Shown here: piece by piece, positions 36,143 to 48,200 of the stretch | Position numbering within the stretch: position 1 is the stretch's first letter | Layout of the letters: the number at the start of each line of letters is the position of its first letter | NCBI GenBank assembly: GCA_011037195.1 | Contig: JAAEAF010000099.1 | Span: 62,001-126,000, forward strand | Reading direction: 5' to 3' | From: Triatoma infestans | Taxonomy: Eukaryota; Arthropoda; Insecta; Hemiptera; Reduviidae | Length of the DNA: 64,000 nt | Notes under the pieces: generated by a model | Told to the model about the DNA's origin: nothing | Databases searched by the model: none | What the model saw: the letters and a program-made list of their open reading frames with translations, nothing else | Made by a program: the position numbers and the translations under genes

Positions 36143-36399
36143 TAACAGAATATCTCAAAAACGAAAAATCTCCACGCAGGAAACTCAAACTTGGTATTTT
36201 GTTTACGTATCACCAATGCATCATCAGACACGAAGGTGTCGGTCAAAACAACCGGAAGTGCGACTTTTACTTTGTTTTCTCGAAATCGGCTCCAACTATT
36301 TCTTTAAATTTCATGCAGCATCTGCACATATAAATAAATCTCCGTTTTTGAATTCAGATTCTTTTTGAGCAAAATAATGAATACACGCATTTTAGGATA

Positions 36400-36500
36400 C
36401 CCAACTGGGTCTGTAACTAGAGAACATTGTTCGGAGGCCAGAAGAGCACTGAAAAGGCTCCGAGGAGTTCAATAGATCTTTCAGATCGCAGTGCACAATC
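36400..36500 (+). mobile_element. 3' end of the RNase H-type LINE
   Basis: A short fragment ending GAGTTCAATAGATC and TTTCAGATCGCAGTGCA, which matches the shared 3' end (AATAGACCGTGGAGGTCGCA) of copies at 27.6 and 44.5 kb. No coding part remains. Confidence 0.5.
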
Positions 36501-36829
36501 CTCTAAAAAGAATCTAAAAAAATCTCCTTCAAGGTAGTTCTGAAGAGCTGGAAGTTCTTCCAAAAGTATAGTTTCGAGTTCTTTCACCTTGAAATAAACT
36601 AGTAAACTGCAATAATAGAAGTCGTATGTTTCACACCAGATTTTTTTTTCTATATATTCTTATACATCATTTTATAAAAATATTAGATACATTTACATAT
36701 TTCTCATAAAACTTCTCTTTAATTAGTGAAAGTGGCAAAATAAATAACATAATGCTTTCAATAATAAATTTTATTAAAATAAATTACATGATAACATTTA
36801 ATACAATGCGAAACACTTAGGTCTTCTGT

Positions 36830-37445
36830 TTGAGACTGCCTGAGAGATTTGTTATAAAACGATGTTTCGCCCATATTGCCATAGGACTCTTTATCATAAT
36901 GATGACTTACTAGACCAACCTGACATGCATCAGGATGTGATAGTTGAAAAGAAAACAGCAGAGGGTCCTAGTGTAACTACCCGTCCGACTTACATGTTCG
37001 TATATGGTTTAGGTAGGGGGCGGGGATTAATTAATTTTCCCCGTGATGCACGTGATTGGCTATTAGATGATGAGGTCTCTCCTGCTACTGCCTTGTTGCA
37101 GCCATATTCTGCTCAGACGGAGTCCATCATCTCTGTTTATGATATTTTCCTCTTTCCCAATTTTGATTGCCTCTGTTTGTCTGAGTAGAACATGGCTGCC
37201 CCTACTAATCACAGAAAGAAAAAAAAAACAAAAACATGGCTACAACGTTGGCAACAAGGAAGCGGGACGGGAGACTTAGACCTCGTCATCCAACAGCTAA
37301 TCCCATGCCCAGGGAATATTAAGTCCCGCCCATTACTATTCATAGCGCTTTTTGCCATTGTTGGTCTATTAATCAATGAACACTAGCCTAGGATGCCTAT
37401 TTCAATATGGACGGAACGTCGGCTTACAACAAACCATCTCAACTC
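36830..37445. mobile_element. 600-bp fold-back element with hammerhead-like ends
   Basis: An inverted repeat with arms of about 200-270 bases. Left-arm blocks (GATGTTTCGCCCATATTG, GGGGGCGGGGATTAA, ATTAGATGATGAGGTC, CTTGTTGCAGCC) appear inverted on the right (CAATATGGACGGAACGTC, AAGTCCCGCCC, GACCTCGTCATCCAACAG, GGCAACAAGG). The spacer is A-rich. Each outer end carries a decayed hammerhead-like motif (36856-36893 minus, 37392-37424 plus). The ends belong to the family at 7727 and 59719. No coding capacity is evident. Confidence 0.7.
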
Positions 37446-37804
37446 GAAAACGTAAGTGATATGCATGACAATGGCCACGCAAGCCTGAATAATGTAATAT
37501 AAATACATTTTACTCGTATGAATTGATTGCTATCAAGTTCACTATTAGTATTTTTGAATAAATAAAATAGTGACCATAATATTCAACCATTTTTTTTTTT
37601 ACTTTATGTCTACCCCCATTTATTAATATTCATTTTATAAAAATAAGGGACGAGTTTAGTATCAATGCTGTAACATACCTTGGGAGCTGGGTTAATGAAA
37701 TTGGGATCTGATCCTAGAAATTAGAAATTAAAAGACAAAACCTACATTGTTTTTATATTATGTAAAATTATCCTGTAATTATTATTTTTATTTTCATCAC
37801 CCAG

Positions 37805-37954
37805 CTAATCGTGAAAATAAGTGCTCAACAAAGCAGACATCGGCGTAAGAAAAAAATCAGTAAAACTGAAATCTATGCCTCGGAATATGAAATAATCTTA
37901 TGCCAAAAATCAAAGGAAAAGCACAGAAAATGCCGTCAGAGTGCTAGTATACAG
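37805..37954 (+). CDS. Candidate exon, possibly bZIP-like basic region
   Basis: A 150-base open segment bounded by a CACCCAG acceptor and an ACAG-GTATAT donor, in phase 0 at both ends. Its translation is strongly basic: KISAQQSRHRRKKKISK, then EYEIILCQKSKEKHRK. KISAQQSRxxxKKK resembles the basic DNA-contact region of CREB3/ATF6-type bZIP proteins (N/K-x-SA--SR-KKKEY), but a heptad leucine zipper is not clear and no neighbouring exon was found. It could be a lone exon of an unseen gene, a pseudogene or chance. It lies between the fold-back element and the convergent end of NBAS. Confidence 0.25.
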
Positions 37955-38388
37955 GTATATTTCCTTGCTAGCCTGCTCTTTTTTCCGGATCAACTATTGG
38001 TTTAAGATGATCACGATATTCTGAAAAATCAGGCAAAAAAAAAGAAGCAAAATCAGTTTATATATTCTGAGTTTTCCTTTATGCAAGGATGTGCTATCAT
38101 AGGTTTATCAGGAAATGCTGAAAATATGCGGAACCGGATGATTACCACAAAATAAAGTAGTCCATCATGAGGAGAAAAATCTCCAAGAAAATGCAATTTC
38201 ATTTCATGATAAAAAAAAATAATCCAATATTGCCTGAAACGGTTAAAAATAAGACTGGATAAGTAAATTTTGTTGCAAAAGGAAGCGTACTATCATCCAA
38301 AATATGATTTGTCACACTAAGAACTATCCTTTCCTTATAAAATTCCATAAATAGATAGAAAACAATTGGAAGTTATTATCGGAAGACT

Positions 38389-40804
38389 TCATTTATTGTG
38401 ACTGAAAAATAACAGAGCCGTATTAAAACTTCTAAGAGATTCCGGAATACTATTTGCGCTCATACTAAGCGAGGATGCTTCTGAGGTTAAATGTATTTCC
38501 TTCAGAACTTTAATAACATCTTCAGCTGCAGGACCACTTTCATCTAGTGTGAATATCACATCGATTAATTTCTTATAACATGATGAACTTGCCAACGCTT
38601 TCACAACATCCCATGGAATAGTTTTCATTCTGCAAACAATGTTCTTTACTTCTTCTATCTGAAAAATAAATTATTTATTTATTCACTTTTGGCATTTCAA
38701 TATAATTTTTAGCTAGAAAGTTGGCTTAAAATTGATAAATTAATGAATTTATTTTTTTACTAAAATACAAATGAATTTTAAATAATTTTACATAAATAAT
38801 GTAATTTTGAAAAGTTCTATTTAATATAAACATTGTTGTTGATCTCTAGCATTTGTACAGTGAACAGAATTCGTTCTGTGCTCTGTGCTTTTTTGTACTG
38901 TTTGTAGTCGAAAAATTAAATGCAATTTTGTCTGTTGGTTGAGTACAGTGTTCGAATTAATTCATCAGAGATATTTTCCGTGATAGCCTTGCTTCTTTTT
39001 GTAGTCATCGACCGGATTTGGGCGTTCACCTATCATCAGGATGTTTGACAAATTTTCTTCAACTATCAAATTCCAATGTTCTAAATGTTTAGATTAATAC
39101 TATAGGATACTACACTATAATTAAATGACACAAGAGGAATCGTAGCATTCTGGTTCTCTCAAAACCATCTAAAATCTTACAACAATAAAAATACGCCCTT
39201 TCGGGTTAACTAATTTTCATCAGATTCGGTATTTAACAATACATTTGGTTCTTGTTTTGACATTATACAGATGAGAGACATGTATAATATACTGAATTGG
39301 CCCTTCAAAAGAAAATCTAATGTCCCTCCCTTTCTTACAACGCTGCCAAATAAATTTTCCCACTAAATTGTATCAAATAGAAATGATAGGCCTGTAGGTA
39401 CGTGCAAAAAATTAACAAAACTCGTACAGCAATTTCCTAGACGCAAAAACTGAAAATTATGAAGTAAAGAAGTATCTTCCTGTTAAGATTTTACCTAAAC
39501 CTTTCACCTGTCTGTCGAATCCCTAGCTGTTACATAAACGGATTATGAAATTTAGCTCTCTTCAAAACGCTATTCGCAGACAGGCTGATGCACAAATAGA
39601 CATACAAAACAATACAACACACAGAACATTTGCAAAAATAATTTTTTCAATCCTATTCAGGGATTTTCAAGTAGGAAAATTGCACGTGACTGTAAAATAT
39701 CTTCTTACAGCAGAGTAAGAGCAAATAAAAATCTATTTCACCGACAACGTCTCCCAATTAAAAGAAACTGAATCACCAAATTGATAAAATTTCAAAATGG
39801 ACATATATAGGTGTTTAATTTTATTTTTAAAAAGTTTATTACAAAAACAACTTACATCGATGTTATTTAAAAATTCTGTAGCCAAAATTTCCAGTTCAGA
39901 ATTATTACCCAATATGCAAATCCACGCTTGAGTTAATGCATCACCTTTGGTTTTGTTTACAAGCTCTAGTATATCCTACAGAATAAATAACGAAAACAAT
40001 CATTATATTTAAATAAACAAAATGGACTAAGCAGTAACTTTCCAACAACAAAATACCTTTTTATTCAATGAAGCCTCATCCATCAGTTTTGCAATTAAGG
40101 TGAATTTTTCGTTACTTTTTATGTTAACCAGTTTATGAAGTAATCTCACTTGTAATAAATGAATATCTCGAGGGCTGAAAACATAAATTTATTTTAAATA
40201 TCGAACAAATATCATCTAGAGGGCTCAACACAAATCTGATACAAGAGCACAAAATATTTTCTAAGTCATAGATCTCCCAAAACCCATCTAAAATTAACAT
40301 GAAAAAATGTTATACATAAAAATGAGAGGTCTATTTCGACCAAATCCTTATTGTTAGATGAAACATTAAGTTAGACTTTTTCGTTTTTGAAATATTTGGT
40401 ATGGCTACGGCCCATGCAGCTAATGCCAAAGAAAGGAAAAGATTTTGCTCACCACACACAAACTATTAGCTAAAAAACTTCGTTCTCAGGAGACCTCAAA
40501 GCACATATCTCTGTGAAAACACAATTTCGAAATTCTGACAAGGTATTCCTCATATAATAAAAATAAGAAAATATAAAACCGAAAAAATTCAATAACTCGC
40601 GGTTCCCGTTGACGGATTGAGTTAATGCATCACCTTTGGTTTTGTTTACAAGCTCTAGTATATCCTACAGAATAAATAACGAAAATAATCAAAAAACATC
40701 GTGTCGTCTGGTGATTCCTAAACCTAATATCAAGTTTGCGTTTTCTGATATTAATCCGTTTTTTAGTTATTCTGTTCATACAACACAAATAAATACACTC
40801 ACAC

Positions 40805-40836
<32 letters not shown>

Positions 40837-43800
40837 CATTCGCTAAAACGATTTTTTTCATGTTTCGAGGATGTTAAAGCATGTATTTCTCACGCTTTAG
40901 CTCAGTAAAAACTCATTTCAACAATTTGCAATGGGAATTTCGTATGTTTTAACTCAATAACAATAAAAGACGAATATACTTACTCTTCAGAAGAAGAGAG
41001 GTTTTGGAGCATTGTATTCAGAGCTATTACTTGTTCGGTAGTGTTTGTCCCAGACAGAAGTTTTTCAAAGAAAGCTATCTGAGTAGTATCATCAGAATTT
41101 TCCATTAGTACTGTAGGCCATAACTTCTGATAAGTTACTACATTCCTGTATGTTCTATGATTTTTCTGAAAAAATACAAGTTTTAGAATTCAAAAATGAT
41201 CGAAATAAAGACAATTTTTTCTTAAATCAATTAACCAAACTTTGATACATTACCTCTCGATGCTCATTTTCCTCACTTTCACTTTTGTGATCATCTTTTT
41301 CAAGAGTAGAGTGATTTAAAAATTGTTTTTTTCTAATGATAATAGTTTCCCCACTGAAATATCAAATCATACATTATGTTAAACATTTAGAATTATAATG
41401 CCACGAAAGAATAAATAAATAAAATAAAACTTAAGTTTTAGTCCTATTATTTGGAACTGCTTCAGAAAGCGTTATTAATCAATTTCAAGAGTTGAAGAAC
41501 CAAAGAAAAAAAAATCTACTTGTGAAACACCATTACTCTGTTTACAGCAATTCTCACTGTCCTTACTGACAATTTTCTCAAAATATGAAATTTCTACTAA
41601 ACGTTTAGTTTCAACTTGGTGGAACCGTTCTTGTACAACAAAACACCCTAGAAAGAAAAAAGTATTGTATTCGGAAAACTTAGATGGCTCCCCAGAACCT
41701 CCCTAAAATCAATTCCTCAGGAAATATATTTTAATTTAAGGTAGGGTGTGTACGAAGTTTCATTGAAGCCGTTTTCAGGTAAATGGTGAAAAAATGAGAA
41801 ACCTGTAAAGTCACACTTCCGGTTGATAGACTTAAACCGAAACCTGTCTTGGATCTCTTGGTGATTCCTAAACTGAAAATCAAAGCTAAAGTCTAAGCAC
41901 ATCGGAGATGAAAATATATTTCCTCGTAAATTTACTAGAACGATTAAGATCGATCGAAGGTAAGACAATTTAAATATAGAATTTGTTAACTAAAATTTCT
42001 TTTTAAACCTTCAGATGAACTCGGAAGAGTTCTCTGCTTTATCTTACTAACGCCGAGCGAGCCAGACTAGCGAAAAGATACCTAAGCTTATTATTTATAA
42101 CTCTAAGTAGAAACAAGTTCCATTCAATAAATTTTTAGAGACTTAAGCGTGAGGAACAAACATACAAAACTTTAAATTTTAGTCAAGTACGAAACGTACA
42201 GAGAAAACGCAAAATGGGACCAAAATTCATAATGATAGAAGTTATAGTTCGATTTATAAGATTAAGAAGTTGGTCGGTCATTAAGTTTACGAATACTCAC
42301 TGTGAATTATCTGATTCTTGTAAAGATGATATTAAGTCGTTTAATGAGATTGAAAGATCAGATGCTTTGTATGCAACCAATACATCATCTTTGGTAAGGT
42401 TTTTATCGAGCAATATATTTTTCATAATTTCAATTAAACTCGCTTCATTTCCAACGGCAGCTTCTATGTCACTGGAAACAAACAATAAAAGTGAAGTATA
42501 GCATTTTATTTGTTTGTTTGAAGCAATTAATTTAATTTTAACCATCATATTTTGTGTAAGTTTTTAAGTCCAATAAAAAAAAAGTTATAGTGTTAAATTA
42601 ATTAACTAAATACATACAATAAATAATTTTTTAGGCACTTTGTGAAAGCAATTTCGAGATCCGTGTCATCCCAGACTCTGTCCATAATGTCCAGTCTCTC
42701 CTGAATTAAACAGGTAAGGTACCTCATATTTTCGCTAAGAATAAAAATATAAATTAAAAAATAATTTATTGTTTTTTCTTAAGTACAATACAATAAAAGT
42801 GTGTCTAAATACTAGAAACTAAAACAATAATATTTGTTAAGTAGTGCATTTTAAAGGTAATTTTCCCGTTCCAATATGCCAGTCACTCCTAAGGAGCTTA
42901 GACACAACCTAACGCATTTATTTTGTACTAGTAGTAGTGTTTAATTAATCATTCTTGTACAGTAATATAGAATTTCTTTTAAATACCGTTAACATAATGC
43001 AAGGACATATGTCCATCATTTACAATGTAAAACCTCTAATTTTCTAAGAATCGTTTGACATACTTAACCGTAAAATCGTGCAATAACGTTACATAAAACT
43101 TTTCTACCTGTAATCAACTCTCCAACAAGCTCGAGACACAAGTGCCAATAAAATTTGCTTCCTATATTCATAATCAAGTGATAAGGCTGTTTCTCGACAC
43201 AATACAGTCTGCTCTATAAAACACTGAATATCACTAACGTCCATTTTGTTAAGCCATTTGTTAAAGATACCTTTAATAAGTTTCAAACACTGTTTCATAG
43301 AAGTTACTTCTCTTATCTGTAAAAATAAGAGATAAATTTAAAACAATACTGTCAGATAGTTACTGGTGAATTTTGAATAATTTCGTGTAATAATACCGTA
43401 TAAAAGAATTCTTCTACAGCTCTTTTCCTGTACAAAACATTTATATTGAAATCACCTCTGACAGACTCTGGTAGGTTCTTCACTAATCTCACTACATTAT
43501 TGAAGTTATCATTGGTTAAGGCCGGTTGCAGTATTGTAAGTAGATCATATTTGTGAGTTATCATGTCAATGTAATTAATGGCTGGAAACAAGGAAAAATA
43601 AAATTGTATTGTCCATTACTGGAAGCTGCTAGAAATCATACTTTTGATGTGATAAAAACCGCGAACAAAAAATGTAGCAGAACTTTTTTAATTACTAAAT
43701 TAATGCATTTTTATATTTATAAAACTCAAGTCTAAATAATTTTGCAATTCACACTTCTGGATGCTGGATTTTGATCGAAACTTCGTGTCAGATGCGATTG

Positions 43801-45238
43801 TTGTATCTAAACGGAATATCACGGAGATTTTTCGTTTTGAGATACACATACAGACACACATGCAGTTTTTTTAACATACAGACCAGACCATTCGCTAAAA
43901 CATTTCTGTACTTAGAGTACTTCAAAACATGTCTTTCTGATGAAAACAGAATTTCAAAAATTTTACACAATCGCACTTGTTCCTCTCACAGCGTAAGAGA
44001 AGTAAAAATTGTTGATTTTACAATATTCGCTTAGCTGGTATCCCGGTGCTACAAAATTATGGTTATAAAAGTTATATATTTTTCTTATATTAGTTTCTTT
44101 TAGGGAACTTAAGAAAGAGGAGGAGCTGAGGAAGTCGCAACTCTGGAACTCCCTTCCAGGACTGAGGCAGGCAAAGATCTGCTTGAAAGATAACGAACAA
44201 AAAAGATCGGAGGCGGCATTGGTCTCAGTAAGGACAAGCTGCGCATTCTTGACGGTTTCCTCATGGAACATTGTAGACTCAGAGAACACCTGTCGCAGCT
44301 GGGCTTGGAGAGTAATAGCACGGGCAGATTCTGCGCGGGGACGGAGGAACTTCTGATACATCTCTTCACGTACTGCGAGCTGTTACCCAGAGAAGATTTA
44401 GGAGCCTGATTACCAAGAAGACGAGAAGAATATATACTCTGTAGGGGCCTCCAGAATATTGAAATTCCCGAGGAGCCTTAATCTGGTGGGGAGCATCTCG
44501 CCTGCAGCACCTAAGGGGTTTGTCGGGCAGCCAGTGGCATTCAAGGGGAACAATAGACCGTGGAGGTCGCAGTGCAGTGGGCCCATTCTAAAAAAAAAAC
44601 CTCTTTTTTAAAGGCATGATCAAAATTTTCCTGTGAATTTTTGTGTGAATATGTGTGTATTTTTTTCTTATAATTATGAGGCGAATGTTAAAATGCATTC
44701 CTTCAACTCCAAAATCAGAACCTAAATAAGAAAGGCCTACCTGGAGATGTTGCTTTAACTTTTTTTAATAGTTTGATCTGTTGTTTTGGTGTTAAACAAC
44801 ATAGCGTGGGGGAATCTCCATCGATGGCATGTAATATTGTAAAATACATTATAAGTTTTGAAAAATCACATCCATTCATATTATCAAATATTGAAGATAG
44901 TCTGCAAAGTTTAAAGATCATTCTCGGATAAGTAATCTAGTAAGAAATGTACTTTATACTTTAATTGTTTGAATCTTATTACCTGTTTTTTGTAAAAACT
45001 GGATCTTTCTTTAGTAATGCTAAAATTATTGGGTGATCAAGAGAAGTTTGAAGTTTTTCAAGAGGCTGAGGAGAATGTTCCATTAGGAAAGTTTCCACAT
45101 GAACTGTTGCCATTTCCTTAGAGCACATATTATTTTGTTCAGCAAGTCTAATGGCTACAAGGACTTTCTCTAAATCAAGAGACCTGGAAATAAATTGATT
45201 TTTATGCTATGTTTTATTATTTCAAGCGAATTTAAAAG

Positions 45239-45283
<45 letters not shown>

Positions 45284-48200
45284 CTTTAAATTAGTGAGAA
45301 GATATATTGAACTATGTATTAAACATAAAATATGAACGTGTTTATATTGTGGAGTAAGTCACAATTATTACATAGATTATTATTATTATTATTTTATTAT
45401 TATATGAAAAAAAAGACTTGAAAAAAAAGATTGAAAAATTTTCTACTTGGAAACTTGGAATTTTAATAAAAGCTTAGTTGCCCCGGGTATTCGTAAATAA
45501 ATTTGGGTGGAGAAGATTATAGTTAACTGATAGAGAATACCTATAAAAGAGATATCCGTTTAAGATACAGCATCAATTCACTGCCGCCCAATTTAGATAC
45601 CCCATAATCAACATTTTGAAAAACCTTATTATACACTAGTCCCGCCCAAATTGGAAATATGGACAAGATAAGCCACCAGCAGAGCCAGACAAATGAAAGA
45701 AAAAGAAGCCCATATCTGGAGAAACATAGTCAAATCTTCAGTATCGCACTAAAACTAATTACAGAGCAAAGACATTGAACTTAGTATCCACAATGCGATC
45801 TGACTATCCGAGAAGATCAAACTTTTGCAAGCTCTCTGAAATACAATAACAGAATGAATCCTTGCTTCGGTAAAGTAGCGATGCACATTATTTAACGTAA
45901 CTAACATCTGACATGACGTAACTCAAAGTATACTACATAATTTTCCATCCATTCTGGAGTCACCTGTGTAAAATCTGAGAAAATTTTCCGGCTATCTTTA
46001 CTTTTCTATTTTCACTTATTTTTCCTGCTTTAAGAGGTATCATAATCGTCAAATTTTCGACTTAAGTTTAAACAGAAAATATATTGATCTCCTGAGCACA
46101 AAAAGTGTTTTTAGAAATGTGTTTTTTTCTCTTTGTGTGTGCTCAGTTAACACAAACATAAAAAAATGCAGAAAGTTTAAACTTGCATATCATTTAGCTG
46201 CTACCATGGGACCCGAGAATGAAGTTTTAATGAAAATCAAATAAGATTTTCTTTAAACCTGGTATATCACCTATATATATAATAATGATCTACAACTTTT
46301 ATTTGAAATTTTTTTGGGGGAAAATTCATTTTAGGAAGTTCTAGAAGAAATACTTTCTCCTTACTTAATAAATAATAATAATAATAATAAACAATAGTTA
46401 CATTGCTAATCCGAATATAGTGTCCCTTCTGTAATCTATATCTGAAATAAATCTATTTGAATCTATCCCACAATTCAATTCAATGGCAGTTTGAGCTTGA
46501 CGGTAATTATCGTTTTGAAGCTTGTACTTCACCAACATATAATGATCAGAACTATCATCATTTTCAAGTGTATACTGACAAATCTGGAAATAAATATATA
46601 AATAGAAATAAACAATTGAATAATAATATTCTATACAATAACTTAACGAATCAACTTTCTGTAAATCTATTTGCTGGATTAATAGGAGGTCAACTGATGA
46701 ACTAATTTTATTTTTTATTTGTATAAGTTATATTTATGTTAGCTTTTATTTTAGCTGTAAGGTTTTTTAATTGGAGATAGTAATCAATTCAGTTGATATA
46801 ACTAAATAGATTTTTCTTGGTCGAATTCTCGAAAGACACTCATTTTTTTACTCCATTATCTCAATCACTTGCATCACAAGCAAAGGCTGGTTCGTATCGT
46901 ATTTGAACTAAAGAATGAAAATATTACGACTGATTTTATGCATTATATAAATGATATAAACAATTTTAAATGAACATTGTAAAATAAATACAGAAAAAAA
47001 ATTATTAGAGTAAAATTTAATTAAATATCGCCCTTTCAAAGTATTAAGGTGGCCCAAGGTCTCTTTTATAGGATCAGAAGTTTTCTCTACAGGAAAAGTA
47101 CACTTTTCGACTCCGTAGTTCAATTCTAATATATTTTTTCATAGTAAATTTTACCCAGAGAAATTTTATTTACAATCATCCAATATAAATTAACTTTCAG
47201 AGATATTTTCCATGATAGTTTGCTTCTTTTTGTGGTCACCGACCGGTTTCGGGCTTTCGCACATCTTCGATATTTTTGTCGAACATTATGATAACGCAGA
47301 CTTGCACAGAGCAAATTTAGTTGATACACTCCGCGAGTTGATACACACATGTGTATCAACAAAACTTGCTCTGTCCAAGTCTATGTTATCACACTCTCTT
47401 GACAAACAGTGGCTATCACGGAAAATATCTCCGTTGCTTTCCAGCTCTGCGGAACCAACTACAACAATTAATTACCTAACTCCAAATGTAATTTATTTTA
47501 TAATAGCGACGTTTTGAGCAAGTTTGTGGCCTTTTTCATAACTAGTATGTTCAAATGTTCAATACTGATAAAATTTATATTTAATACTTATCTACAAAAA
47601 GAACACTGCAACAAAAGTTCTATATTTTCATTTTGTTATTAAACATAATTAGTTTTTTAAACATAAGGAATCCCAACATTTTAAATGTTAAGGAGGTTAA
47701 GTCAGATAGTAATTTATAAATATGTCTTTATTAGACAAAATAATTTTATGGAGACTACATACATATGCTGAGAGCAAACCATGTTTTGTTATTGAGTCCA
47801 CTCTCTCTTCACATATTTTGTATGTATGTAAAATGCATCTAACATTTTAACAAATGTATTAATTATGAGAATATATATAAATATATACAGCATAAATAAT
47901 ACAGCATGTATATATATATCAGAACTTATGGATTTCATGAACCAGTTTGTACCAAGAGTACCATTTTCTTCACGCATAATCGTCATGTCTTAAAAATTAA
48001 CTTTAAGTAAACAAAAATTATTTATTTTGACGTGACGATTATTTTTTAGCCACTTCCCGGTAGACCTCCTCAAGTCGGAGGCCCAGCTCCTCCTAAGTTT
48101 GGACCGCTTCCCGTTCTCCCTGGACGTCCACCCGGACGTTAAGTAAAGAGTATTTCCGCTAGAGCAATTACGACAAAAACCTTATTGTCGTGTCTCCCGG

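Larger units (their letters stand above)
32815..36360 (+). repeat. Interspersed repeat copy split by the RTE-like LINE
   Basis: The left part (32815-32944) has the family start, ending GTGTGTGTTAACAGAATATC. The right part (36143-36360) resumes TAACAGAATATCTCAAAAACG and continues AACTCAAACTTGGTATTTTG, as in uninterrupted copies at about 53750. This proves the repeat was there before the LINE. Confidence 0.85.

Noticed and set aside
44900..44940. Alternative start of an NBAS exon at an acceptor near 44940
   Set aside because: It would create an in-frame stop after the previous exon; the acceptor ending TTTGCAG at 44902-44905 keeps the frame.
46457..46705. 82-codon plus-strand open frame, Asn- and Tyr-rich, ending GLIGGQLMN
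   Set aside because: It lies antisense over an NBAS exon whose splice phases fit exactly on the minus strand, so the open frame is a shadow.
46985..47110. Minus-strand segment resembling the conserved NBAS RETILGLA block (GVEK...SDPIKETLGHL)
   Set aside because: It has no usable donor in phase, and the real exon was found at 46402-46583 with correct phases and a better match.
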